Origin: JAZRWQ01 sp045599805
GTDB taxonomy: Bacteria > Bacillota > Clostridia > Oscillospirales > UMGS1783
Reading direction: 5' to 3'
Assembly (NCBI GenBank): GCA_045599805.1
Contig: JAZRWQ010000125.1
Location: forward strand, 1 to 17,309
Length of the DNA: 17,309 nucleotides
In this document: one piece after another, positions 6,529 to 13,399 of the stretch
Layout: every line of letters begins with the position of its first letter
Numbering within the stretch: the first letter of the stretch is position 1
Translations under genes and position numbers: made by a program
Notes under the pieces: model-generated
Database searches by the model: none
What the model was told of the DNA's origin: nothing
Seen by the model: the letters and a program-made list of their open reading frames with translations, nothing else

Positions 6529-7233
6529 ATGCTTAAAATAAACAATCTCACGAAAATTTACAAAACGAGACCGGCGGTAGATGATCTTACGCTGCACATC
6601 GCTCCCGGTGAAATATACGGATTTATCGGCCACAACGGCGCAGGCAAAACCACAACGATAAAATGCTGCTGCGGCATACTGCAGTTTGACAAGGGCGAGA
6701 TCCTCATAAACGGTATATCAATAACCGAAAACCCGATCGAAGCAAAGAAGCTTATGGCGTATATACCCGACAACCCGGACATATACGAATTCATGACCGG
6801 CATACAGTATCTTAATTTCGTTGCTGATATGTACGGAGTTGAGGCATCGTCCAGAAAAGAAGATATAGACAAGTATGCCTCAATGATGGAGATAAAAAGC
6901 AAGCTTGCAAATCCCATCGCATCCTATTCCCACGGCATGAAGCAGAAGCTTGCCATCATAGCCGCGCTTATACATCATCCCAAGCTTATAATAATGGACG
7001 AGCCGTTCGTAGGGCTCGATCCCAAGGCAACGCATCAGCTCAAGGAGCTTATGCGCGCCATGTGCGATGAGGGCTGTGCTATCTTCTTCTCCACCCATGT
7101 GCTGGAGGTTGCCGAGAAGCTGTGCGACAAGGTTGCCATAATAAAGGACGGCAGACTTATCGTTTCCGGCTCAATGGATGAAGTTAAAGGCAATACGTCT
7201 CTTGAGGACGTATTCATGGAGCTGGAGGGTTAA
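6529..7233 (+). CDS. ABC transporter ATP-binding protein (ABC-2 exporter type)
   Basis: This is a complete 234-residue ABC nucleotide-binding domain. Walker A is GHNGAGKTT at 34-42, the signature is the variant SHGMKQKL at 134-141, Walker B is LIIMDEP at 153-159 with the D-loop VGLDP after it, and the switch histidine is His190 in FSTHVLE. The GHNGAGKTT and YSHGMKQKL forms are typical of ATPases that drive ABC-2 type exporters (CcmA/NatA-like). It would energise the permease encoded immediately downstream; the two genes are separated by one base. The start at 6529 has a GGAGGTG ribosome binding site that lies inside a 15-bp stem. Substrate unknown. Confidence 0.95.
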   Translation: MLKINNLTKIYKTRPAVDDLTLHIAPGEIYGFIGHNGAGKTTTIKCCCGILQFDKGEILINGISITENPIEAKKLMAYIPDNPDIYEFMTGIQYLNFVADMYGVEASSRKEDIDKYASMMEIKSKLANPIASYSHGMKQKLAIIAALIHHPKLIIMDEPFVGLDPKATHQLKELMRAMCDEGCAIFFSTHVLEVAEKLCDKVAIIKDGRLIVSGSMDEVKGNTSLEDVFMELEG

Positions 7234-7234
7234 A

Positions 7235-8815
7235 ATGTTCGGTAAACTTTTAAAGCTTCAGTTTTTGTCCTTTAAACAGTTGTTTATGAACAAAAACAAG
7301 GAGTTCAGCAAGGGCAAAGCCATACTGATGATAATTCTTTACGGCTATCTTGCTGTTGTATTTTTCTTTGTTTTCGGTGCCATGTTCCTTTCCCTCTGCA
7401 CGCCCTACCACGAAGCCGGAGTCGACTGGCTGTATTTCGCCTTCACCGGACTTGTCGCGGTGATGATAAGCATTTTCGGCTCATCGTTTATGACGATGAA
7501 CCAGCTGTTTTTGGCAAAGGATAACGAGCTGTTATTATCGATGCCAATTCCGCCGAAATACATCATGCTTGCAAGAATGGGCGCAATAGTTATAATGAAC
7601 GCCGTTTTAAGTGCCTTCGTATTCATTCCCTCGGGCATTATACGGCTCGCCTTTATAGGCGGCAGCATATGGGGCGCTATCGCATTCATTCTCGGTTATT
7701 TCTTTACCGTCATGTTTTCGGTAACGCTATGCTGTCTTATAGGATATCTCCTTGCACTCATAACATCAAAAACCAAAAAGAAAAACATACTGTCACTTAT
7801 CTTCTCGGTAGCTTTTCTTGTAATTTATTTCTCGATTTATACGAAAATAGGCGAGTATATAAGTCGGCTTGCCGATAACGGGGAAAAGGTTGCCGGTGCG
7901 ATAAAATACTGGATACTTCCCTTCTTCTGCTTGGGCAAGGGCATGGAAAATCCTCTTTTGTTTATCGTCTTTGCGCTTTTGTGCACCGCCCTGTTTGCCC
8001 TTTGCTGCATGCTTATTTCAAAGAGCTTTATCAAAATAGTCACATCCAAAGCCACGGAAATCGACGCGTCCGGCAAAAAAGCCGAAATAAAGATAAGCAC
8101 GCCATCGAAATCCATGGTAAAGAAGGAGCTTTTAAAGCTCAAATCATCATCGATTTATATGATGAACTCCTGCATTACGGTATTGCTTTTGCCGATAGCG
8201 CTTGTCTTTGCCATAATAAAAATGCCTGCGCTTGCGCCTGCGGTGAGCGAAATAGGCTTATCGTCCGGCGTTATATATCCCGCCGCCGTATGCGTTATAT
8301 GCGCAATAAACGGCATAAGCCTTATTTCCGCCTGCTCGCTCTCCCTTGAGGGCAAGAGCCTGTGGATATTAAAGACCTTGCCGGTAGAGCCGGGAAAGCT
8401 TCTTTTATCAAAGGGAAAGGCGCACTTTGTTGTTTGCGCACCCATGCCGATACTCTGCGCCATTGTACTTATACCTTTTGTACATCCGGATGCGCTGTCG
8501 GTGCTCTTCGGACTTATACTCATTCTGCTTTCCTGTGCGCTCGACGCGCTCTTCGGCACATTCATAAATTTCATGTTGCCGAGCTTTGACTGGCAGAATG
8601 AAGCACAGCCTATAAAGCAGTCGTCCGCAACCCTCATCGGTATGCTGCGCGGCATGATAGGCGGCGTTATAATGACGATAACCGTTATTGCGCTCGATAT
8701 CGTTCTGCCTGTATGGCTGCCTCTTTTGGTATTCTGCGTCATTATCTTTGCAGCCGACATTATTCTGTATCTTTATATCAAAAATAAATCCGCCAAGCGA
8801 TTTTATGCTCTTTAA
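7235..8815 (+). CDS. ABC-2 type exporter permease, 526 residues
   Basis: This is a polytopic membrane protein with about twelve to fourteen hydrophobic segments in two halves (roughly residues 28-262 and 308-515), separated by a charged cytoplasmic stretch around 264-305. The first half starts with a short amphipathic KLLKLQFLSFKQLF segment typical of ABC-2 permeases. The motif LEGKSLWILKTLPV at 371-384 is characteristic of the large clostridial ABC-2-like permeases (SLEGK...ILK.LP), and LLLSMPIPPKYIM at 99-111 is its counterpart in the first half, so the protein looks like an internal duplication. The start at 7235 is favoured over an in-frame ATG at 7178 because GGAGG lies at 7224-7228 and because the longer form would overlap the ATPase gene by 56 bases. 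Substrate unknown; it pairs with the ATPase upstream and precedes lplA by 12 bases. Confidence 0.9.
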   Translation: MFGKLLKLQFLSFKQLFMNKNKEFSKGKAILMIILYGYLAVVFFFVFGAMFLSLCTPYHEAGVDWLYFAFTGLVAVMISIFGSSFMTMNQLFLAKDNELLLSMPIPPKYIMLARMGAIVIMNAVLSAFVFIPSGIIRLAFIGGSIWGAIAFILGYFFTVMFSVTLCCLIGYLLALITSKTKKKNILSLIFSVAFLVIYFSIYTKIGEYISRLADNGEKVAGAIKYWILPFFCLGKGMENPLLFIVFALLCTALFALCCMLISKSFIKIVTSKATEIDASGKKAEIKISTPSKSMVKKELLKLKSSSIYMMNSCITVLLLPIALVFAIIKMPALAPAVSEIGLSSGVIYPAAVCVICAINGISLISACSLSLEGKSLWILKTLPVEPGKLLLSKGKAHFVVCAPMPILCAIVLIPFVHPDALSVLFGLILILLSCALDALFGTFINFMLPSFDWQNEAQPIKQSSATLIGMLRGMIGGVIMTITVIALDIVLPVWLPLLVFCVIIFAADIILYLYIKNKSAKRFYAL

Positions 8816-8827
8816 GGAGTTGCAAAT

Positions 8828-9808
8828 ATGATACTCGTTACTACCGAAAGCGTTGATCCCGCTTTCAACCTCGCCACCGAGGAATATCTTTTAAAGCATA
8901 AAAAGGAAGAAATATTCTTTCTTTGGCGCAATGCACCCTCCATTATCATAGGCAAAAACCAAAACGCCTATTCCGAAATAGACGTTGACTATGTTAAAGA
9001 AAAGAATATCACGGTAATTCGCCGTCTTACCGGCGGCGGCGCAGTATTTCACGATTTGGGAAACATAAACTTCACCTTTATTGCCAACGTAAATGATGAA
9101 GACGACATATCCTTCCAGCGATTCACCGCGCCGATAATAGATTACCTTAACACTCTCGGCGCGCCTGCACAGTTTTCCGGCAGAAACGACATCGCCATTG
9201 ACGGGCAGAAGATTTCCGGCAACGCGCAGACCAAATACCAGAACCGGTTCATGCACCACGGCACACTGCTTTTCGGCACGGATATGACCGACCTTTCCAA
9301 GGCACTTACGGTAAACCCATTAAAGATTGCCTCCAAGGGCATTAAATCGGTACGCGCAAGAGTTACCAATATCCAAAGCCATATAAACAGACAAATGGAT
9401 GTTTCGGACTTTATGGACGGGCTGTTTGAATACATGGCAAAGGAATATCCCGATGCGCCCTTATATTATTTTACCGAGGACGACATTGACGCAATAGAAA
9501 AGCTTTACACCGAAAAGTACTCCACATGGCATTGGAATTTCGGTGAAAATCCCGCATACACCTTTAAAAAGTGCGCGAAATTCGACGGCGGACTGATTGA
9601 GGTCACAATGACGGTAAAAGATGAAATAATAGAATCCGCCGCCATATACGGCGACTTTTTCGCCTACGGCGAGATGGCGGAGCTTAACGGAAAGCTTGCC
9701 GGAGTTATGCATACGGAGGACGCGATACGAGAACGCCTGAAGGATATTGACCTTGCAAAATACATAGGCAAAATAACCGCGGACGAGCTGATAAGCACAA
9801 TGTTCTGA
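8828..9808 (+). CDS. lplA: Lipoate--protein ligase
   Basis: This 326-residue enzyme activates lipoate with ATP to lipoyl-AMP and attaches it to a lysine of lipoyl domains (for example GcvH or 2-oxoacid dehydrogenase E2 subunits), scavenging external lipoate. The catalytic domain shows RRLTGGGAVFHDLGN at 65-79, the family's nucleotide/lipoate loop, and DGQKISGNAQ at 125-134 containing Lys128, the expected lipoyl-AMP contact. HHGTLLFG (143-150) is also conserved. The C-terminal accessory domain (about 245-326) is present, so length matches the two-domain LplA class rather than the single-domain LipM/LipB-like group. The start has an AAGGAG site eight bases upstream. It lies 12 bases after the ABC permease and is probably cotranscribed, which is an unusual partnership. 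No lipoyl-dependent complex is encoded in the window. Confidence 0.95.
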   Translation: MILVTTESVDPAFNLATEEYLLKHKKEEIFFLWRNAPSIIIGKNQNAYSEIDVDYVKEKNITVIRRLTGGGAVFHDLGNINFTFIANVNDEDDISFQRFTAPIIDYLNTLGAPAQFSGRNDIAIDGQKISGNAQTKYQNRFMHHGTLLFGTDMTDLSKALTVNPLKIASKGIKSVRARVTNIQSHINRQMDVSDFMDGLFEYMAKEYPDAPLYYFTEDDIDAIEKLYTEKYSTWHWNFGENPAYTFKKCAKFDGGLIEVTMTVKDEIIESAAIYGDFFAYGEMAELNGKLAGVMHTEDAIRERLKDIDLAKYIGKITADELISTMF

Positions 9809-9923
9809 TTTATAAAAACCAAGTGATTTTTATGCCGGATCGCAGCAGGATCGAGAAAATATAGGGATAATATGCTTGTATTTTTATCTGAAATTATTAT
9901 CAAAACCGCTTTGATTATCTTTT

Positions 9924-9959
9924 AATACCCATTTACGGCGTTTTTTTTCGTAGGGTATT
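9924..9959. repeat. Inverted repeat overlapping the dehydrogenase promoter
   Basis: Perfect arms AATACCC (9924-9930) and GGGTATT (9953-9959) flank 22 bases containing an eight-T run and a smaller ACG/CGT pairing. The right arm abuts and overlaps the -35 box, so it could be an operator. It is not a typical terminator because the T-run is inside the loop. Confidence 0.45.
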
Positions 9960-9986
9960 GAAACTTGGCATAAAAAATGCTATAAT
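9958..9986 (+). promoter_or_regulatory. Promoter of the lactate/malate dehydrogenase gene
   Basis: TTGAAA (9958-9963), a 17-base spacer and a perfect TATAAT (9981-9986) lie 31 bases upstream of the start codon. The start has an AAGGAG ribosome binding site. Confidence 0.85.
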
Positions 9987-10017
9987 GTGAAAACGATTTT
10001 ACAATAAGGAGATAACT

Positions 10018-10956
10018 ATGAACCTCACAACACCGAAGAAAAAGATAGTAGTAGTAGGCGCGGGCAACGTAGGCGAGGCCGTTTGCTACACACTTATGGT
10101 AAGAAAACAGGCAGACGAGATAGTTCTCGTTGATATAAACATGCCCAGAGCAAACGCCGCCGCACTTGACATCGCGCACGGCACCGGCTTTTACAAAAAC
10201 GTAAACGTATACGCAGGCGGCTATGAGGAATGCGCCGATGCTTCCCTCATCATCGTTACCGCAGGCGTTGGCAGAAAACCCGGTCAGACAAGACTTGAGC
10301 TTGCAAAGACCAACGTTGCCATTGCAAAAAGCATATCCAAGGAGATAATGAAGTACGCAAAGAACCCCATTATCCTCGTTGTTGCCAACCCCGTTGACAC
10401 GCTGACCTACGTTATAAGAAAGGAAACCGGCCTGCCTGCAAATCAGGTTATCGGCACCGGCACCTGTCTTGACACCGCGCGCATCAGATATCATCTTGCA
10501 AATCTTTGCAAAACCAACGTAACCGACATCAAGGCTTTCATTTTAGGCGAGCACGGCGACAGCCAGGTTCCCATTTACAGCCAGATGACGATAGCCGGCG
10601 AAAAGCTTGAAGACTTTGAAAAAGAAACCGGCATCCATGTTGATCTTGAAGCGCTTTCCGAAACGGCAAGAAAATCCGGCGCAACCATCATCGAAGGCAA
10701 GGGCGCTACCTTCTACGGCGTAGCAATGGCTACCTCCATGATAGTTCAGGCTATATTTGATGATGAAAACGCCGTTATCCCCGTTTCCCATGTTATTGAA
10801 GAGGGCGAATACGCAGGCGTTGCGTTCAGTCTGCCCTGCATCGTAAACCGCACCGGCATCGTAAGAGTTATCCGGCTTCCCTTAAACGACAAGGAAAAGG
10901 AAGGCATGGCTCGCTCGGCAGACGTACTTCGCGAATCCATCGCCGCAGCAGAATAA
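10018..10956 (+). CDS. L-lactate dehydrogenase-like NAD-dependent 2-hydroxyacid dehydrogenase (LDH/MDH family, Arg at the specificity site)
   Basis: This 312-residue protein is of the LDH/MDH family. The N-terminal Rossmann fold carries GAGNVG at 14-19 and Asp39 at the end of beta-2, which selects NAD over NADP. The catalytic residues are present: Arg92 (in PGQTR), Asn124, Asp152 and Arg155 (LDTAR), and His179 (GEHGDS). GEHGDS, LDTARIRY and KGATFYGVA favour the LDH branch. However the residue before KPG, which is Gln in classical lactate dehydrogenases (position 102 in LDH numbering) and Arg in malate dehydrogenases, is Arg86 here. The enzyme therefore could reduce oxaloacetate to malate, or belong to an LDH-like clade with changed specificity. 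It has its own promoter and terminator and appears monocistronic. Family assignment is firm; substrate is open. Confidence 0.85.
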   Translation: MNLTTPKKKIVVVGAGNVGEAVCYTLMVRKQADEIVLVDINMPRANAAALDIAHGTGFYKNVNVYAGGYEECADASLIIVTAGVGRKPGQTRLELAKTNVAIAKSISKEIMKYAKNPIILVVANPVDTLTYVIRKETGLPANQVIGTGTCLDTARIRYHLANLCKTNVTDIKAFILGEHGDSQVPIYSQMTIAGEKLEDFEKETGIHVDLEALSETARKSGATIIEGKGATFYGVAMATSMIVQAIFDDENAVIPVSHVIEEGEYAGVAFSLPCIVNRTGIVRVIRLPLNDKEKEGMARSADVLRESIAAAE

Positions 10957-10968
10957 AATCAGTACAAT

Positions 10969-11005
10969 AAAACACCTGCATATCGCTTGATATGCAGGTG
11001 TTTTT
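10969..11005 (+). terminator. Intrinsic terminator of the dehydrogenase gene (copy 1)
   Basis: A 16-bp stem AAAACACCTGCATATC / GATATGCAGGTGTTTT with a GCTT loop and a T-tract lies 13 bases past the stop codon. The same 37 nucleotides recur exactly at 11229-11265. Confidence 0.9.
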
Positions 11006-11085
11006 AAAGTATCGAAAAACTCGGTCTACCGGCAATGAAAAAGATTTTCAAGCTTAATATAAAGCACAAGTCTGCAAAAACAAGG

Positions 11086-11110
11086 AATGACGGGCGTTTC
11101 GCCCGTCATT
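11086..11110 (+). repeat. Perfect 11-bp hairpin in the convergent intergenic spacer
   Basis: AATGACGGGCG pairs with CGCCCGTCATT around a TTT loop. On the plus strand it is followed by ATTGCCTTTTT, so it may be a weak terminator. Confidence 0.6.
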
Positions 11111-11201
11111 ATTGCCTTTTTCCGTTCTTTTCCTCTACCGTACCTTTGTACGCCTACGAAGAAAAGAACGAAAAATACCCCGTCGTTTTGTCGACACCAG
11201 C

Positions 11202-11228
11202 CAGCCTGTCAACTTTATCGACAGGCTG
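11202..11228. repeat. 9-bp hairpin next to terminator copy 2
   Basis: CAGCCTGTC (11202-11210) and GACAGGCTG (11220-11228) are perfect arms around a nine-base loop. The right arm touches terminator copy 2, so on the minus strand the two hairpins follow each other after the floA operon. Confidence 0.6.
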
Positions 11229-11266
11229 AAAACACCTGCATATCGCTTGATATGCAGGTGTTTTTT
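11229..11266. terminator. Terminator hairpin, copy 2, at the end of the floA operon
   Basis: The sequence is identical over 37 nt to the hairpin at 10969-11005 and lies in the same orientation. It starts at the stop codon of the small minus-strand ORF, so it probably ends the floA operon, while the longer T-run on the plus side could also stop transcripts coming from the dehydrogenase gene. Confidence 0.8.
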
Positions 11267-11402
11267 ATATTTTGGATTTCGATTTGGGTTTGGCTAAAAT
11301 TTCCTTTGCCAAAATCGCAGTTCTGAGGGGGAATTCCTTGTAGGCTGCTTCGGGGGCATCGACTGCCCTTTTCATCGCGGCCTTTATTTCCTTTTTCGTC
11401 AT
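11265..11402 (-). CDS. 45-residue lysine-rich small protein coupled to floA
   Basis: The frame runs from an ATG at 11402-11400 to a TAA at 11267-11265 and gives MTKKEIKAAMKRAVDAPE, then AAYKEFPLRTAILAKEIL and a basic tail ending KPKSKSKI. The ATG overlaps the TGA stop of floA by one base (TGATG), a strong sign of translational coupling. The stop codon sits directly on the terminator hairpin, so the frame fills the space between gene and terminator. It is basic (about a dozen lysines and two arginines), has no membrane segment and looks mostly helical. In Bacillus a small gene, yqfB, also follows the floA homologue, but I cannot show that this is related. Function unknown; it may act with FloA. 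Confidence 0.65.
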   Translation of the reverse strand: MTKKEIKAAMKRAVDAPEAAYKEFPLRTAILAKEILAKPKSKSKI

Positions 11403-12376
11403 CAGTTCTTTTCCTTTTCTTCCTCGGCAAGAGATGAACGCATGCGGGTGTCGGCGATAACATTCTGCATATTGTAGTAATCCATAACGCCAAGTCTACC
11501 GTCCTTTAACGCCTGCGCCATTGCGCGGGGCACTTCCGCCTCGGCCTCAACAACCTTGGCGCGCATTTCCTGCACGGCGGCTTTCATTTCCTGCTCGGTA
11601 GCAACAGCCATAGCGCGGCGTTCTTCCGCCTTTGCCTGGGCAATGCGCTTATCGGCCTCCGCCTGGTCGGTCTGAAGCTGTGCACCTACGTTTCTGCCTA
11701 CGTCAACGTCGGCGATGTCTATTGAGAGAATTTCAAAAGCGGTGCCTGCTTCAAGTCCCTTGTGCAGAACGGTTTGAGAGATACGGTCGGGGTTTTCGAG
11801 GACTTCCTTATGGTTTTCGGCGGAGCCTATGGTGGTAACAACGCCCTCGCCTACTCTTGCGATTATCGTCTGCTCGCCTGCACCGCCTACCAGACGGTCA
11901 ATATTGGCGCGTACGGTTACTTTCGCTTTGGCTTTAAGCTCGATACCGTCCTTCGCGATAGCGGCTACGATCGGCGTTTCTATTACCTTGGGGTTGACGC
12001 TCATTCTCACTGCCTCGAGCACGTTTCTGCCGGCAAGGTCTATTGCGGCGGCGCGCTCAAACTCAAGGGGGATATCGGCGCGGTGCGCAGCTATAAGGGA
12101 ATCAACAACGCGGTCAACGTTGCCGCCTGCGAGGTAGTGCGCCTCAAGCTTATTTATGGCAAGCGGGATTTCCGCCTTGGTAGCTTTGATAAGGGGATTT
12201 ATTATCCTTGCCGGAACGACACGTCTTAAGCGCATACCTATAAGGTCGATTATCCGCACCTTAACGCCGGCGGCAAGGGCGCTTATCCACAAGCCGAGGG
12301 GAACGAAACTGAAAAGTATTGTAAGAATAACTATTGCGGCGATGACTATAATCATTATACCGATAATGGGATTCAT
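11402..12376 (-). CDS. floA: Flotillin-like protein FloA (UPF0365)
   Basis: This 324-residue protein is of the usual FloA length. An N-terminal hydrophobic stretch (about 4-38) inserts into the membrane, an SPFH-type domain follows (about 40-190, including GMRLRRVVPARIINPLIKA, AAAIDLAGRNVLEAV and VTVRANIDRLVGGAGEQTIIARVGEG), then an Ala/Glu-rich coiled coil (about 223-290, AEADKRIAQAKAEERRAMA) and a C-terminal segment MDYYNMQNVIADTRMRSSLAEEE. FloA scaffolds functional membrane microdomains in Firmicutes, affecting signalling, secretion and membrane fluidity. The start at 12376 is set by an AAGGAGGT site at 12384-12391; a longer frame would begin with a TTG inside that site. A NfeD-like partner (yqeZ), common upstream in Bacillus, is absent: the gene is divergent from degV. 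It ends in a TGATG overlap with a small ORF. Confidence 0.95.
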   Translation of the reverse strand: MNPIIGIMIIVIAAIVILTILFSFVPLGLWISALAAGVKVRIIDLIGMRLRRVVPARIINPLIKATKAEIPLAINKLEAHYLAGGNVDRVVDSLIAAHRADIPLEFERAAAIDLAGRNVLEAVRMSVNPKVIETPIVAAIAKDGIELKAKAKVTVRANIDRLVGGAGEQTIIARVGEGVVTTIGSAENHKEVLENPDRISQTVLHKGLEAGTAFEILSIDIADVDVGRNVGAQLQTDQAEADKRIAQAKAEERRAMAVATEQEMKAAVQEMRAKVVEAEAEVPRAMAQALKDGRLGVMDYYNMQNVIADTRMRSSLAEEEKEKN

Positions 12377-12404
12377 AATACATACCTCCTTCAATGATAT
12401 TTTT

Positions 12405-12434
12405 ATTTTATCAAAAGCGAATATGCCCTGTCAA
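12405..12434 (-). promoter_or_regulatory. Promoter of the floA operon
   Basis: On the minus strand a consensus TTGACA (12429-12434), an 18-base spacer and TAAAAT (12405-12410) lie about 29 bases upstream of the floA start. Confidence 0.8.
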
Positions 12435-12460
12435 GGGCGCAGAAGCGGATTCTAAAATAA

Positions 12461-12489
12461 TTGACTTTACATATATTATTTGTTAAAAT
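12461..12489 (+). promoter_or_regulatory. Promoter of the degV-eamA operon
   Basis: TTGACT (12461-12466), a 17-base spacer and TAAAAT (12484-12489) lie 32 bases upstream of the degV start. It is divergent from the floA promoter, with 26 bases between the two -35 boxes. Confidence 0.8.
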
Positions 12490-12521
12490 ATACGTATTAT
12501 GAACTTTCACGGAGGCAAAAA

Positions 12522-13379
12522 ATGAAAAAGGTTATACTTTGCTCTGACCGCACCTGCGATCTCAACGAAGAGCTTATCAAAAAAACCGGAGTACAGCTTG
12601 TGCCCTACCATATAACTCTCGACGGCAAGGAATATTCCGACAACGTTGACATCACCACCGAGGATATATACAAGGCGTATTGGGACAAAAAGATTTTACC
12701 GAAAACCTCGGCGCTCAATATCGGCGACCTTACCGATTTCTGGAAGCCGTTTATTGACGACGGATGCGAGGTAGTACATATCAATTTAGGCTCGGGGATA
12801 TCCTCCACCTACCGCAACTGCATTCTTGCATCAGAAGAGCTTGGCGGCGTTTACGTTGTTGACTCGCAGAATTTATCCACCGGTTCGGGACATCTCGTTT
12901 TAGAAGCGGCAAAAATGATCGAAGAGGGCATGTGCGCATCCGATATCGCAAAAAAGCTGAACGAGCTTGCACCTACGGTTCATTCAAGCTTTGTGCTTGA
13001 CACGCTTGAATTCATGGCGGCAGGCGGCAGATGCTCTACCGTTGCGGCACTTGGCGCAAACCTTCTGAAGCTGAAGCCCTGCGTTACCGTTGACAGCACC
13101 GCCGGCGGTGCCATGAGCGTTGCAAAAAAATACAGAGGCGACCTTGCCAAGGTTTTGCCGCAGTATGTTAAAGATATGCTTAACGCCTACGGCAAGGTAA
13201 GAACCGACAAAATTTTTATCACCTACACGGCTGTTGAACAAAAGTACGTTGACATTGCAACGCAGGCAGTTAAGGAAGCCCTTGACTTTGACAATATCTA
13301 CTACACCGAAGCAAGCTGCACGATAGGCTGCCATTGCGGTCCCAACTGCATCGGCATACTGTTTATGACAGAAGAATAA
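12522..13379 (+). CDS. DegV family fatty-acid-binding protein
   Basis: This 285-residue cytoplasmic protein has the typical DegV length. The N-terminal domain begins KVILCSDRTCDLNEELI with the conserved D-x-x-CDL and VQLVPYHITLDGKEYSDNVDI; KTSALNIGDL (61-70) and INLGSGISSTYRNC (87-100) are the family's phosphate/carboxyl-binding segments, and TLEFMAAGGRCS (161-172) is the conserved core motif. DegV/FakB proteins bind fatty acids and can present them to FakA kinase for phosphorylation; no fakA is in the window. The C-terminus, where relatives have a THTGPGALG-like loop, reads CTIGCHCGPNCIG (266-278), an unusual group of four cysteines. The start at 12522 has a GGAGGC site and suits the family's start, while the frame upstream overlaps the promoter. 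The transporter gene eamA follows after 20 bases. Confidence 0.93.
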   Translation: MKKVILCSDRTCDLNEELIKKTGVQLVPYHITLDGKEYSDNVDITTEDIYKAYWDKKILPKTSALNIGDLTDFWKPFIDDGCEVVHINLGSGISSTYRNCILASEELGGVYVVDSQNLSTGSGHLVLEAAKMIEEGMCASDIAKKLNELAPTVHSSFVLDTLEFMAAGGRCSTVAALGANLLKLKPCVTVDSTAGGAMSVAKKYRGDLAKVLPQYVKDMLNAYGKVRTDKIFITYTAVEQKYVDIATQAVKEALDFDNIYYTEASCTIGCHCGPNCIGILFMTEE

Positions 13380-13399
13380 TAAAAAGAGGATATATGAAA

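Larger units (their letters stand above)
11006..11228. other. Non-coding spacer between two identical terminators, rich in inverted repeats
   Basis: No convincing gene is seen. The spacer holds three separate inverted repeats: AATGACGGGCG / CGCCCGTCATT with a TTT loop (11086-11110), GTTCTTTTC / GAAAAGAAC about 40 bases apart (near 11123 and 11160) with a small GTAC/GTAC pairing inside, and CAGCCTGTC / GACAGGCTG (11202-11210 and 11220-11228). Such dense pairing suggests a structured RNA, a run of terminators between convergent genes, or a dispersed intergenic repeat element. Short reading frames here are shadows without ribosome binding sites. Confidence 0.5.

Noticed and set aside
8891..9259. 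Minus-strand frame opposite lplA
   Set aside because: It is antisense to a gene with complete catalytic motifs and has no supporting start signals.
9924..9959. Intrinsic terminator for lplA
   Set aside because: The T-run is in the loop rather than after the stem, and the right arm belongs to the next promoter. No clear lplA terminator was found in 9809-9957.
9988..10005. TGTGAAAACGATTTTACA before the dehydrogenase gene as a Rex redox-regulator site
   Set aside because: The half-sites resemble TTGTGAA/TTCACAA, but the centre is two bases too long and one half-site base is wrong, so a Rex call is not supported. It is kept only as an imperfect palindrome.
11762..12229. Plus-strand reading frame of 155 codons opposite floA
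   Set aside because: It is antisense to a well-recognised gene, with no ribosome binding site and no family resemblance.
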